Shown: positions 1-8,830, numbered from the stretch's first letter. The stretch is DNA of 64,000 bases from Streptomyces sp. LUP47B (GCF_001746295.1 NZ_MJAH01000010.1:86793-150792); one strand, 5' to 3'. A program made the numbers and translations. The notes: generated from the sequence alone by a model not told the origin.

Positions 1-570
1 CTGGTGGAGCCGTTGTCCTGCGCGGTCCGGGGTTACGACGTCCTGCAGTCCCGCCTGGGCGCCCATGTCCTGATCTACGGCTCGGGGACGATGGGCCTGA
101 TGATGCTGGAGCTGGCCAAACGGACCGGCGCGGCGAGCGTGGACATGGTGGACGTCAACCCCACCCGCCTGGAGACGGCCCGCCGGCTCGGCGTCTCGGC
201 GTCCGCCGCGAACCCGGACGAGCTGGACCGTCCGCAGGGCTGGGACCTGGTCATCGACGCGACGGGCAACGCGGCGGCGATCCAGGACGGCCTGGAGCGG
301 GTGGCCAAGGCGGGCACCTTCCTCCAATTCGGGGTGGCCGACTACGCGACCCGGGTGACGATCGACCCGTACCGCATCTACAACCAGGAGATCACCATCA
401 CCGGCTCCATGGCCGTCCTGCACAGCTTCGAACGCGCGGCGGAACTCTTCGCGACCGGTGTCCTGGACCCGGAGATCTTCATCAGCGACCGGCTGCCCCT
501 GGACCGGTATCCGGAGGCGCTGGAGCAGTTCGCGGCGGGGGTCGGACGGAAGATCGTGGTGGTGCCGTAG
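1..570 (+). CDS. Zinc-type medium-chain alcohol/polyol dehydrogenase, C-terminal part (5' end outside window)
   Basis: The reading frame is already open at base 1 and stops at 570, so only about the C-terminal half of a roughly 340-residue protein is present. The visible part begins with EPLSCAVRGYDV, the segment joining the catalytic domain to the Rossmann fold in threonine/sorbitol-dehydrogenase-like MDR enzymes. It continues with the NAD(P)-binding motif GSGTMG and an acidic residue (DVN) at the end of the second strand, which favours NAD. The catalytic zinc ligands lie upstream and cannot be seen. The family oxidises secondary alcohols of sugars or amino acids; the substrate is unknown. 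A GTG at 4 is internal and not a credible start. Confidence 0.85.
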   Translation: MVEPLSCAVRGYDVLQSRLGAHVLIYGSGTMGLMMLELAKRTGAASVDMVDVNPTRLETARRLGVSASAANPDELDRPQGWDLVIDATGNAAAIQDGLERVAKAGTFLQFGVADYATRVTIDPYRIYNQEITITGSMAVLHSFERAAELFATGVLDPEIFISDRLPLDRYPEALEQFAAGVGRKIVVVP

Positions 571-633
571 CCCGCTCGGCCATTTGGCCGTCGGGTAAGG
601 GAACGGCAAAGTGGGCCCGATCGTTCACGGGGC

Positions 634-1851
634 ATGACAGCTATGACCCCCGGCTCGAACATCCCCCTGTCCGCCGCCCGCGTGACGGTGGACGTCGCCG
701 CGCCCGTGCGGCTCGACGTATCGGGCCTGCTGCTCACCGCCGACGGCAAGGTGCGCTCCGACGACGACTTCATCTTCTACAACCAGCCCTCCGGCCCGGG
801 GGTGACGTACCGCTCGGGCGGCGGTACGGCCCCCGACGCGATCACCGTCGACACGTCGGCCGTACCGCCCGGCATCGAGAAGATCGTCGTCACCGCCAGC
901 CCGGACGCCGCGGGCCAGACCTTCCAGGGCATCGAACCCACGGCCACGATCCGCAACGCGGACGACAACAGCGTGCTGGCCACGTTCACGCCGCCGCAGC
1001 TCGGCACCGAGACGGCGCTGGTGATCGTGGAGGTCTACCTGCGCAACGGCGCCTGGAAGGCCCGGGCGGTGGGACAGGGGTACGCCAACGGGCTGGCCGG
1101 GATCGCGACGGACTTCGGCGTGACGGTGGAGGAGCCCGCGCCGACGCCGGTGGCCCCGCCGGTCGCGCCGACCGTACAGGCCCCGGTGGCCCCGCCCGCC
1201 CCGGCCGTCGACCCGCGGCTCGCCGCCCCGCCGGCGCCCGCCGCTCCCCCGGCTCCGCCCGCTCCCGGCGCCGGGAAGATCAACCTCGACAAGGGCCGGG
1301 TCAGCCTCCAGAAGAACCAGACGGTGTCCCTGGTCAAGGGCGGGCGTCCGCTTCTCTCCCAGGTCAAGATGGGCCTCGGCTGGGAGCCCGCGTACCGGGG
1401 CAAGGACATCGACCTCGACGCGTCCGTCATCGCCTACGGGCCGCAGCGCAACCACATCGACAGCTGCTACTTCGGCAAGCTGTCCATCGTCGGCGGCGCG
1501 ATCAAGCACTCCGGGGACAACCTCACGGGTGAGGGCGGCGGTGACGACGAGGTGATCGTCGTCGACCTCGGCCGGCTCCCCCAGGAGGTCACCGGCCTCG
1601 TCTTCACGGTCAACTCGTTCTCCGGCCAGAAGTTCACGGAGGTCGCCAAGGCGTACTGCCGTCTCATCGACGCCGCGAGCGGAGAGGAACTGGTCCGCTT
1701 CGACCTCACGAACGCCGAGGCGCAGACGGGCGTGATGATGGCCAAGCTGATCAAGCAGTTCTCCGGCGAGTGGGAGATGACGGCGATCGGCGACTTCGTG
1801 AAGTCCCGCACGGTGAGGGGGATGGTGAAGCCGGCGGCACAGGCGCTCTAG
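634..1851 (+). CDS. Two-domain TerD-family (tellurium/stress resistance) protein
   Basis: This 405-residue protein carries two TerD modules. The first, about residues 1-165, starts with PGSNIPLSAARVTVDV and contains DDDFIFYNQP, the acidic loop typical of calcium-binding TerD folds. The second, about 216-400, contains NQTVSLVK and an acidic loop GGDDEVIVVDL. They are joined by roughly 50 residues rich in Pro and Ala. TerD proteins are cytosolic calcium-binding stress proteins common in Streptomyces in several copies; their biochemical role is unsettled. The first ATG at 634 has no clear Shine-Dalgarno sequence, and ATG 643 is an alternative. The gene stands alone and converges on the following tetR gene. 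Confidence 0.85.
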   Translation: MTAMTPGSNIPLSAARVTVDVAAPVRLDVSGLLLTADGKVRSDDDFIFYNQPSGPGVTYRSGGGTAPDAITVDTSAVPPGIEKIVVTASPDAAGQTFQGIEPTATIRNADDNSVLATFTPPQLGTETALVIVEVYLRNGAWKARAVGQGYANGLAGIATDFGVTVEEPAPTPVAPPVAPTVQAPVAPPAPAVDPRLAAPPAPAAPPAPPAPGAGKINLDKGRVSLQKNQTVSLVKGGRPLLSQVKMGLGWEPAYRGKDIDLDASVIAYGPQRNHIDSCYFGKLSIVGGAIKHSGDNLTGEGGGDDEVIVVDLGRLPQEVTGLVFTVNSFSGQKFTEVAKAYCRLIDAASGEELVRFDLTNAEAQTGVMMAKLIKQFSGEWEMTAIGDFVKSRTVRGMVKPAAQAL

Positions 1852-1863
1852 CAGGTCCCTGCG

Positions 1864-1916
1864 CCCCCTGGGTGGGCACAGCCAGACAGGCGTTGACTTG
1901 CACCCACCCATGGGGG
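1864..1916. terminator. Hairpin terminator between convergent terD and tetR genes
   Basis: CCCCC plus TGGGTGGG (1864-1876) pairs with CCCACCCA plus GGGGG (1903-1916) with one bulged T at 1911, giving a 13-bp stem around a 26-nt loop. It lies just after the terD stop and before the 3' end of the convergent tetR gene, so it could serve both. There is no U-tract, as is usual in Streptomyces. Confidence 0.55.
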
Positions 1917-1932
1917 CGGGACTGTGACATCA

Positions 1933-2010
1933 GCGGCTCCGCCGCGGGCCGCGACCAGCCACGACGCACCCGCACCCGCACCCGCACCCGCACCCGCACC
2001 CGCACCCGCA
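1933..2010. repeat. Dispersed extragenic element with a CGCACC hexamer array, copy 1
   Basis: A small hairpin GCGGC-TCC-GCCGC (1933-1945) is followed by a CAGCCACGAC stretch and then seven perfect tandem CGCACC units (1965-2006) plus a partial eighth. A diverged second copy with the same order (hairpin, CAGCCACAAC, CCGCACCCGCA) lies at 26777-26825. Both are intergenic. I recognise the motif as one that recurs between Streptomyces genes. No function is evident. Confidence 0.7.
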
Positions 2011-2048
2011 AAATCACAAGCGAGGCACATCCCTAGGCGCTGGGCGCC

Positions 2049-2615
2049 CTACGCCCGCAGCCCCTCCGTGAGCAGTGACAGGTACCGCCGGAGGGACTCG
2101 CCCCCGCCGTCCGCCAACTCCGCCGCACCGGCGACCCCGTGCGCCAGCCGAAGCAGTTCGATCGGCTCGACATCCGGCCGCAGCGTCCCCTCCGCCCGCG
2201 CCGCCGCCACAAGCCGCGCGGCCGCCCCCCGCACATGTGTCCCGCACACCGTGAGCACCGCATCGCTCCCGTCCACCATCGCGGACCCGAGCAGCGTCTT
2301 CAGCCCCCGCACCTGGATCGTCCCGACGCACAGCTCGTACAGCCACTCCGCCAGTGCCTCTCCCGGCGGCAACTCCTTCGCCAGCTCGTCGGCCCGCCGT
2401 GCGAACCCCTCGACGCGGTCGAGGTACGCCGCCTCCAGCAGAGCCTGCCGCGTCGGGAAGTGCCGGTACAGCGTCCCGGACCCCACACCGGCCCGCTTGG
2501 CGATGTCGTCCAGCGACGCGCCCTCCCCATGCTCGGCGAACGCCTCCGCGGCCACCTTCAGCAGCCGCTCGTAGTTGCGCCGGGCGTCCGCGCGCATGGG
2601 CCTGACCTGCGTCAT
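2049..2615 (-). CDS. TetR-family transcriptional regulator
   Basis: The 188-residue protein has an N-terminal TetR helix-turn-helix at about residues 25-60, with the typical DDIAKRAGVGSGTLYRHF pattern, followed by an all-helical ligand-binding domain without a recognisable ligand signature. A strong Shine-Dalgarno sequence (GGAAGGAG) lies five bases before ATG 2615. It is followed at its 3' end by an extragenic repeat and terminator. The NUDIX gene starts upstream on the same strand with a 17-bp gap, so the two may be cotranscribed. The target is unknown; TetR proteins usually repress their own operon or an adjacent efflux or oxidoreductase gene. Confidence 0.9.
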   Translation of the reverse strand: MTQVRPMRADARRNYERLLKVAAEAFAEHGEGASLDDIAKRAGVGSGTLYRHFPTRQALLEAAYLDRVEGFARRADELAKELPPGEALAEWLYELCVGTIQVRGLKTLLGSAMVDGSDAVLTVCGTHVRGAAARLVAAARAEGTLRPDVEPIELLRLAHGVAGAAELADGGGESLRRYLSLLTEGLRA

Positions 2616-2632
2616 CCGGGTACTCCTTCCCC

Positions 2633-3040
2633 TCAGGGCAGTTGGCCGGAGGCGTGCAGCGCGTCGAACACCAGCTGATCCACCGCCGAGACCCGCGCAC
2701 GATCGCCGTAGCCGAACCAGTCCGACTCCTCGATCTCGCTCGAGGCAACCAGCGGACCGGTGTACTCGGCGGTGTAGCAGATCATCCGGAACTCGGTGCC
2801 TCCGTCGCCGTCCCTCCGCGTCTCGAAGGTACCGACGTGCACCATCGTGGCCGTATCGACCCGGGACCGGAGCTCTTCGACGATCTCCCGCGACAGGGTC
2901 TCCGCATCGGACTCGCCCGGCTCCCGTTTCCCGCCCGGGAAGTAGAAGACATCCAGACCGCGGCAGCGGGTCACCAGCACCCGCCCGTCACGGACCAGAA
3001 CCCAGGCCACCTTCTCCGGAACGCCCTCGCTCTTCCCCAT
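2633..3040 (-). CDS. NUDIX hydrolase
   Basis: A 135-residue single-domain NUDIX protein. The box is nearly canonical: GKREPGE, seven residues, then REIVEE. The glycine normally found after EEx is replaced by Arg/Ser (EELRSR). The metal-binding RE..EE residues are intact, so hydrolysis of a nucleoside diphosphate linked to another group is plausible. The DVFYFPGGKREPGE segment resembles MutT/8-oxo-dGTPase-like members, but the substrate cannot be read from sequence. It lies 23 bp downstream of the sugar permease operon on the same strand and 17 bp upstream of the tetR gene. Confidence 0.88.
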   Translation of the reverse strand: MGKSEGVPEKVAWVLVRDGRVLVTRCRGLDVFYFPGGKREPGESDAETLSREIVEELRSRVDTATMVHVGTFETRRDGDGGTEFRMICYTAEYTGPLVASSEIEESDWFGYGDRARVSAVDQLVFDALHASGQLP

Positions 3041-3063
3041 CCCGGGACCCTACCCACCCACGT

Positions 3064-3933
3064 TCACATCTTCGTCGCCCCCGCCGCCAGATCCCGCAGA
3101 AAGTGCCGTGCGCCGATCAGGAAGACGACGATCAGCGGCAGGACGCTCATCAGCGCGCCGGCCATCACCACCGCGTAGTCGGTGTTGTAGGCGATGTTGA
3201 GGTTGGCGAGGGCGACCTGGAGGGTCACCTTGTCGGGGTTGACCATCACCACCAGGGGCCAGATGTAGTCGTTCCAGAGGCTGATGAAGGTGAAGATGCC
3301 GAGGAAGGCGAGCGCGGGCCGGAACAGCGGCAGCGCGACCTGCGCGTAGAGCCGGAAGAAGCCGGCGCCGTCGATCCGGCCGGCGTCGAGGAGTTCGTCC
3401 GGCAGCGAGTTCTGGGCGTACTGACGCATCCAGAAGATGCCGAACGCATTGGCCGCCCCCGGGATGATCAGCGCTTTCAGCGTGCCCGCCCAGCCGAACT
3501 CGGCCATGGTGACGAACTGCGGCACCAGCGCCAGCTGCGACGGGATCATGTACGTCGCCATCAGGACGCCGAAGAGAATCCTCTTGCCCGGGAACTCGTA
3601 CTTGGCGAAGGCGAAAGCCGCCAAGGAGTCGAAGAACAGCACCAGCAGCGTGCCGACCGTGGCCACCACGACCGTGTTGAAGAGGGAGGTGAAGAAATCG
3701 ATGCGGTCGATCACCTCCCGCATGTTGTGCAGGAGTTGGGTGCCGGGCACCAGCCGGGGCGGGTAGGCCAGGATGTCCTGGGTGGTGACGGAGGCCATCA
3801 CCACCAGCCAGTAGAAGGGGAAGAGGGAGACCACCACCCCCAAGAGCAGGGCAGCCCGTACCAGGACCCGGGTCCGCCTGCTGCCGGCGCCGATCGCGAG
3901 GCCCGCGTTGGAGCTCGTGTGTTCAGCGGCCAT
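3064..3933 (-). CDS. Carbohydrate ABC transporter permease (MalG type)
   Basis: A 289-residue inner-membrane permease with about six hydrophobic segments. The cytoplasmic EAA-type loop that docks the ATPase is visible as LLDAGRIDGAGFFRLYAQVALP. It is the second permease of a binding-protein-dependent sugar importer (CUT1 class) and overlaps the preceding permease by 11 bp. A GGGAGG Shine-Dalgarno sequence sits five bases before ATG 3933. No ATPase gene is adjacent. Streptomyces CUT1 importers commonly share a single remote ATPase (MsiK), so its absence is expected. The substrate is not determined. Confidence 0.92.
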   Translation of the reverse strand: MAAEHTSSNAGLAIGAGSRRTRVLVRAALLLGVVVSLFPFYWLVVMASVTTQDILAYPPRLVPGTQLLHNMREVIDRIDFFTSLFNTVVVATVGTLLVLFFDSLAAFAFAKYEFPGKRILFGVLMATYMIPSQLALVPQFVTMAEFGWAGTLKALIIPGAANAFGIFWMRQYAQNSLPDELLDAGRIDGAGFFRLYAQVALPLFRPALAFLGIFTFISLWNDYIWPLVVMVNPDKVTLQVALANLNIAYNTDYAVVMAGALMSVLPLIVVFLIGARHFLRDLAAGATKM

Positions 3934-4924
3934 TGCGGCCTCCCTTGCGCAGCAGCGGGATGCCGCGGCGGTCGTCGCGGTCGCCCCCGGACACCAGCCG
4001 CCAGTTGATGACGGCGAAGACGGCGATCAGCGCGAAGAGGATCCAGCCCATCGCGGCGCCGTAGCCGAACTGGAGGTCGTTGAAGGACTTCTGCCACAGA
4101 TAGAGCACGATCGTCATGCCTTCCTGGCCGGGGCCGCCCGCGGTGCCCGGGTCGTCCGAGTAGAACAGCACCTGTGACTCGGTGAAGATCTGGAGGCCGC
4201 CGATGGTGGAGGTGATGATGGCGAACAGGATCACCGGCCTGAGCTGCGGCACGACGACCCGGAACAGCACTTGGCGGCTGCTCGCCCCGTCGACCCGGGC
4301 GGCCTCGAAGAGCTCGTTCGGGATGGCCTGGAGACCGGCCAGGAAGATCAGGGTGTTGTAGCCGACCCACCGCCAGATGACCATGAGGGAGATCGCCGAC
4401 TTGATCCCGAGGGAGGAGGTCAGCCAGCCGATGCCGTCCACCCCGACCGCCTTGAGCAGCGAGTTGGCGAGCCCGGCCTGCGCGAAGACCGACCCGAACA
4501 CGATGGTCATGGCGACCATGGAGGTGACGTTCGGAATGAAGTACGCCACCCGCCAGGCGGCCGAGTACCGCACCTGCGAGTGCAGCAGGAACGCCAGCAC
4601 CAGCGCCAGGAACAGCATCGGCACCGTGGACATGAACCAGATCTCGAAGGTGTTGACGATCGAGTGCCAGAACACCGAGTCGTGCAGCAGCCAGTAGTAC
4701 TGCCTGAGCCCGACGAACTTCATGCTCCCGATGCCGTCCCAGTCGTGGAAGGACAGGTAGAACGAGAAGAACACCGGGAAGGCGCCGAAGAGGGCGAAGA
4801 GGATGTAGTACGGCGAGATGGCGACGTACGGCGGCAGATGACGCCGCCACCTGCCCCGCGGTGCCTCCGTACGGACCGGCTCCTCGGTGCTGTCGGACGC
4901 GGGTGCCTGTGCCAGGGTGGCCAT
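3923..4924 (-). CDS. Carbohydrate ABC transporter permease (MalF type)
   Basis: A 333-residue permease with an N-terminal cytoplasmic tail, a first membrane segment at about residues 35-60 and roughly five more. The EAA loop reads LFEAARVDGASSRQVLFRVVVP, as in MalF-like CUT1 permeases. It starts one base after the stop of the solute-binding lipoprotein gene and overlaps the next permease by 11 bp, so the three genes form one operon. Its general look resembles permeases for oligosaccharides such as cellobiose, but this is only an impression. Confidence 0.92.
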   Translation of the reverse strand: MATLAQAPASDSTEEPVRTEAPRGRWRRHLPPYVAISPYYILFALFGAFPVFFSFYLSFHDWDGIGSMKFVGLRQYYWLLHDSVFWHSIVNTFEIWFMSTVPMLFLALVLAFLLHSQVRYSAAWRVAYFIPNVTSMVAMTIVFGSVFAQAGLANSLLKAVGVDGIGWLTSSLGIKSAISLMVIWRWVGYNTLIFLAGLQAIPNELFEAARVDGASSRQVLFRVVVPQLRPVILFAIITSTIGGLQIFTESQVLFYSDDPGTAGGPGQEGMTIVLYLWQKSFNDLQFGYGAAMGWILFALIAVFAVINWRLVSGGDRDDRRGIPLLRKGGRNGR

Positions 4925-4925
4925 G

Positions 4926-6227
4926 TCAGCTCACCCCCCGCTGGGCGAGTGCCCGTTCGGCGGCGTTCATGGCGTCACGCCAGGCCTTGTCGGGGTTCTT
5001 GCCGAGCGTCTCCACGTTCGTCAGCTCCTGGTAGACCGGGGTGTTCGCGGTGTTCTCGTAGGCGCTGAAGAAGATCACCGGGGCCTTCTTCGCCGCCGGT
5101 CCGAAGACGTCGACGGGGATCTGCCCGCCGAAGAACGGGTCCGGTTCGCGCATCGCCGGCTGGGAGTAGACGGCCGGGGTGGTGGGGAACAGCGACATCT
5201 CCTGATAGCTCTTCAGCTGGTTCGCGGGGCCGAGCATCCACTTCAGGAAGGCGAACGCCCCTTCCGGATCACGGCAGTAGCGGGTGATGCCGACATAGGA
5301 CCCGCCGTAGTTCGCCGGGCCGTCCGGCATGGTGGTCAACCGCCACTGACCCGAGGTCCTGGGCGCGGTGTCCTTGAGGCCGCCGATGTACCAGACCGCG
5401 TTGTTGATCGTGCCGATACGGCCGCCACTGAGAGCCGAGTTGAAGTCGGGCGTGCCGTCCAGGGTCCGGGCGCTCAGCCCCTGCCGGTAGGTCTCGACGG
5501 CCAGGTCCCAGGCGCGCTTCACATGTTCCTGGTCGCCGATGAAGCGGTTGTCGGCGTCGACGAACTGCTTGGGGCTCTGGTAGAGCGCCATCCGGAACAC
5601 ATAGGCGATCTGCGAGACCAGATACGGGTGGCTCGGCGCCTTCGCCTTGAGGGTCTTGCCGACCTGGAGGTACTTCTCCCAGGTCGAGGTGGCCTCGGCG
5701 ACCTCCTCCGGTTCGGTGGGCAGACCGGCCTGCTCGAACAGGTCACGTCGGTAGTAGAGCGCGGTGGGACCGGCGTCCAGCGGGAAGCCGATCATCCGGC
5801 CGGCCGGGCTGATGCAGCTCTTCCACTTCCAGGCGAGGTAGTCGTCCTCGACGGCGTCCGCGCCCAGGTCCTTCAGGTCCACGAACTCGTTCTCGTCCGG
5901 GAAGTAGTCCCCGATCGGGGAGTTGAGACAGGCCAGGTCCGGGACATAGGCGCGGGCCGCCATAACAGTCCGCAGCTTGCCCCGGTAGTCACCCGCGATC
6001 GAGGCGCCCTTGACCTTCAGCCCGCTCGCCCCCGGCACGCCGCGTGCGGAGGTGGTGAGCAGCTTGTCGCTCAGCGAGCCGTTCCAGTACCAGATCGTCA
6101 GGTGGTCGGTGCCCGCGGAGATCGAGCTGCTCGCGCTCCCGCACCCCGACAGGCCCAGCAGAGCGGCACCCGCCCCGCCGAGAGAGGCGCCGAGCAGGCG
6201 CCTGCGGGACATCGTTCGGTGTGGCAT
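4926..6227 (-). CDS. Extracellular sugar-binding lipoprotein of an ABC importer
   Basis: A 433-residue solute-binding protein. The N-terminus has a twin-arginine-like stretch (MSRRRLLG), a hydrophobic core and the lipobox LSGC near residue 28, so it is probably exported through Tat and lipid-anchored. The mature part has the CUT1 binding-protein pattern (DHLTIWYWNGS near its start, FLKWMLGP towards the C-terminus). It is the first gene of the importer operon and is preceded by a GTGAACGTTCAC operator at 6279, suggesting LacI-type sugar-responsive repression. The ligand is unknown. Confidence 0.92.
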   Translation of the reverse strand: MPHRTMSRRRLLGASLGGAGAALLGLSGCGSASSSISAGTDHLTIWYWNGSLSDKLLTTSARGVPGASGLKVKGASIAGDYRGKLRTVMAARAYVPDLACLNSPIGDYFPDENEFVDLKDLGADAVEDDYLAWKWKSCISPAGRMIGFPLDAGPTALYYRRDLFEQAGLPTEPEEVAEATSTWEKYLQVGKTLKAKAPSHPYLVSQIAYVFRMALYQSPKQFVDADNRFIGDQEHVKRAWDLAVETYRQGLSARTLDGTPDFNSALSGGRIGTINNAVWYIGGLKDTAPRTSGQWRLTTMPDGPANYGGSYVGITRYCRDPEGAFAFLKWMLGPANQLKSYQEMSLFPTTPAVYSQPAMREPDPFFGGQIPVDVFGPAAKKAPVIFFSAYENTANTPVYQELTNVETLGKNPDKAWRDAMNAAERALAQRGVS

Positions 6228-6278
6228 GGGCGCGCACTCGCTTTCCGGGACAAGTTAGGACAACGATGTCAAGCTCCC

Positions 6279-6299
6279 GTGAACGTTCACGTGAACGTT
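6279..6299 (-). promoter_or_regulatory. LacI-type operator upstream of the sugar importer
   Basis: GTGAACGTTCAC (6279-6290) is a perfect 12-bp palindrome and is followed directly by a second GTGAACGTT half (6291-6299). It lies about 50-70 bp upstream of the binding-protein start. CG-centred palindromes of this kind are typical LacI-family operators. The cognate regulator is not adjacent; the LacI protein encoded at 20247-21287 is only one candidate. Confidence 0.6.
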
Positions 6300-6393
6300 G
6301 CCGACGAGTATTGGGGTGGCTGAAAACAGGAGTCAAGACGTGTGCGGGCGCGATGTGTTGAGTGCTTGTAATTTGCTGCCGACAGTGCCGCCC

Positions 6394-7377
6394 TCAGGAG
6401 GGGTGCGTCTCGTCGACCACGTATCCGCGCCGCTTGTCCACCACGTTGCGCAGCGGTCGGCCCTCGATGTGCCGGTTGAGGTTGTCGAGGAACACCTCGA
6501 CGAGCGCCTCCCGCTCGCTGGTGGTCTCGCCCGCCGTGTGCGGGGAGATCATCACGCCGGGCATGTCCCACAGGGGTGATGCGGCAGGCAGCGGTTCCTG
6601 GGCGAACACGTCCAGGGCTGCGCCGCCGAGCCGTCCGGCGGCGAGGTGGTCGACGAGCGCCTCCTCGTCGACGAGTCCGCCCCGGCCCACGTTGATCAGC
6701 CGTGCCCCCGGCTTCATGGCGGCGAGCACGGGGGCGTCGACCATGCCTCGGGTGCCCTGGGTGAGGGGTGCGGCCAGGACGACGTAGTCCGCTTCCGTCA
6801 GGGCGGAGCGCAAGGTCGACGCACCGTGGACCGTGCCGAAGTCGGGGTCGTCCGTGCGGGCCTTGCGGCCCGCGCCGGACACCCGCATCCCGACGGCGCG
6901 CAGCAGCCGGGCGGTGGCCCGGCCGATCGGACCCGTCCCCCAGACCAGCACGGTGCGTCCGGTGATGCCGTCGCTGGGGCGCGGGCGCCACTCGCGGCGC
7001 CGCTGGTGCTCCCAGGTGCCGGGGAAGTCCTTGGCGAGGGCGAGGATCAGGCCGAGGACGTACTCGGCGGTCGGCTGGTCGTAGACCCCGCGGGCGTTGG
7101 TCAGGACAACGCCCGGATCGTCCACCAGGGCGGGGAACAGGAAGGAGTCCACGCCCGCTGAGGCCGCGTGGACCCAGCGGGGTGCCTTGTCCGGGTTGTC
7201 GGGCCAGGCCTCGCGGATGGCCGGGGTGATGGTGACCCAGGCCAGGAGGGCGTCGGCACCGGGGAGGAGGTAGGGCAGTTCCTCCTCGGTGGCGTAGACG
7301 GTGTCCGCGAGGCGTTCGATGAGTTCGGTGGCGGGGGGCCGGTTGCCGCGGTAGAGGACGACGAGTCGCTCGGGCAT
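6394..7377 (-). CDS. D-2-hydroxyacid dehydrogenase
   Basis: A 327-residue NAD(P)-dependent oxidoreductase of the D-isomer-specific 2-hydroxyacid dehydrogenase family. The dinucleotide motif GTGPIG is at about residue 145. The catalytic triad is intact: Arg in INVGRGGLVD, Glu in AQEPLP and His in ISPHTAGE. It is the last gene of the amine-catabolism operon and begins one base after the stop of the aldehyde dehydrogenase, which implies translational coupling. Its role may be to interconvert a 2-oxoacid and hydroxyacid product of the pathway; the substrate is not known. Confidence 0.88.
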   Translation of the reverse strand: MPERLVVLYRGNRPPATELIERLADTVYATEEELPYLLPGADALLAWVTITPAIREAWPDNPDKAPRWVHAASAGVDSFLFPALVDDPGVVLTNARGVYDQPTAEYVLGLILALAKDFPGTWEHQRRREWRPRPSDGITGRTVLVWGTGPIGRATARLLRAVGMRVSGAGRKARTDDPDFGTVHGASTLRSALTEADYVVLAAPLTQGTRGMVDAPVLAAMKPGARLINVGRGGLVDEEALVDHLAAGRLGGAALDVFAQEPLPAASPLWDMPGVMISPHTAGETTSEREALVEVFLDNLNRHIEGRPLRNVVDKRRGYVVDETHPS

Positions 7378-7378
7378 G

Positions 7379-8830
7379 TCAGGCTCCGACGGGGACGGCT
7401 ATGTACTTGTACTCCAGGAACTCGTCGATGCCGACGCGTCCGCCTTCGCGGCCCAGGCCTGACTGCTTGACGCCGCCGAAGGGCGCGGCGGGGTTGGAGA
7501 CCAGTCCGGTGTTGAGGCCGATCATGCCGCTTTCGAGGCGTTCGCTGACGCGCAGGGCGCGGTCCAGGTTCTGGGTGAACAGGTAGGCCGCCAGGCCGAA
7601 TTCGGTGTCGTTGGCGGTGGTGACGGCCTCGTCCTCGGTCTCGAAGGTACGGATCGCGGCGACCGGACCGAAGATCTCGGTGTCGATGATCGCCGACTCA
7701 GGGGCGATGCCGGTGAGGACGGTGGGCGGGTAGAAGCAGCCCGGCCCCTCGGGGAGTTCGGCGCCGGTCAGGACGGTGGCGCCGCGCTTGACGGCGTCCC
7801 GCACCAGGTCGTGGGCCTTGCTGCGGCCGGCGTTGTCGATGAGGGGGCCGACGTCGGTGCCGGGTTCGGTGCCGTCGCCGACCTTCAGTGCGGCCATGCG
7901 GGCGGCGAGGCGGGAGGCGAACTCCTCGGCGACGGAGGTGTGGACGTAGATGCGGTTGGCGGCGCAGCAGGACTCGCCCATGTTGCGCATCTTGGCGACC
8001 ATGGTGCCTTCGACGGCGACGTCGAGGTCGGCGTCGTCGAAGACGATGAGGGGGGCGTTGCCGCCCAGTTCCATCGAGGTGCGGATGACGGTGTCGGCGC
8101 ACTGGGCCAGCAGGATCCGGCCGACCTGGGTGGAGCCGGTGAAGGAGAGTTTGCGGATCTTCCCGCCGCGCAGGAGGGGTTCGACGACGCCCGCGGCGTC
8201 GGTGGTGACGACGACGTTGAGGACGCCGTCGGGCAGACCGGCTTCCTTCAGGATCGCGGCGAGGGCGAGGCTGGTCAGGGGAGTCTGGGGGGCGGGTTTG
8301 AGGACGATGGTGCAGCCGGCGGCGAGGGCCGGGCCGATCTTGCGGGTGCCCATGGCCAGGGGGAAGTTCCAGGGGGTGATGAGCAGGCAGGGGCCGACGG
8401 GCTGGCGGGTGACCAGCAGGCGGTTCCTGCCGTCGGGGGCGGTGGTCAGCCCGCCGTCGATACGGACGGCCTCCTCGGAGAACCAGCGGAAGAACTCCGC
8501 GCCGTAGGCGACTTCGGCACGCGCCTCGGCCAGGGGCTTGCCCATCTCCAGGGTCATCAGCAGCGCGAGGTCCTCGGTGCGCGCGATGATGTTGTCGTAG
8601 GCGCGGCGCAGGATCTCGCTGCGTACCCGGGGCGGAGTGGCGGCCCAGGCGGCCTGCGCGGCGACCGCCGCCTCGACGGCACGCCGGCCGTCCGCGGGAG
8701 AGGCGTCGGCGACCTGACACAGCTCCTCACCGGTGGCCGGGTTGTCGACGGACAGGGTCCGGCCGGACTCGGCGTCCTGCCAGCCACCGCCGATGAACAA
8801 CTGCTTGGGAACATCACGGACGACAGTCAT
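7379..8830 (-). CDS. gabD: NAD(P)-dependent succinate-semialdehyde-type dehydrogenase
   Basis: A 483-residue aldehyde dehydrogenase with all catalytic landmarks: KLSFTGSTQVGR (nucleotide-binding loop), MELGGNAPLIVF carrying the general base Glu, and GESCCAANRIYVH carrying the nucleophilic Cys, followed by IFGPVAAI. The MELGGNAP and C-x-A-x-NR variants are those of GabD-type succinate-semialdehyde dehydrogenases. In this operon it would oxidise the aldehyde released by the amine oxidases to an acid that enters the TCA cycle, as in putrescine/GABA catabolism. A GGAGA Shine-Dalgarno sequence lies seven bases before the ATG. The exact aldehyde is inferred from context; the symbol reflects family resemblance. 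Confidence 0.85.
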   Translation of the reverse strand: MTVVRDVPKQLFIGGGWQDAESGRTLSVDNPATGEELCQVADASPADGRRAVEAAVAAQAAWAATPPRVRSEILRRAYDNIIARTEDLALLMTLEMGKPLAEARAEVAYGAEFFRWFSEEAVRIDGGLTTAPDGRNRLLVTRQPVGPCLLITPWNFPLAMGTRKIGPALAAGCTIVLKPAPQTPLTSLALAAILKEAGLPDGVLNVVVTTDAAGVVEPLLRGGKIRKLSFTGSTQVGRILLAQCADTVIRTSMELGGNAPLIVFDDADLDVAVEGTMVAKMRNMGESCCAANRIYVHTSVAEEFASRLAARMAALKVGDGTEPGTDVGPLIDNAGRSKAHDLVRDAVKRGATVLTGAELPEGPGCFYPPTVLTGIAPESAIIDTEIFGPVAAIRTFETEDEAVTTANDTEFGLAAYLFTQNLDRALRVSERLESGMIGLNTGLVSNPAAPFGGVKQSGLGREGGRVGIDEFLEYKYIAVPVGA

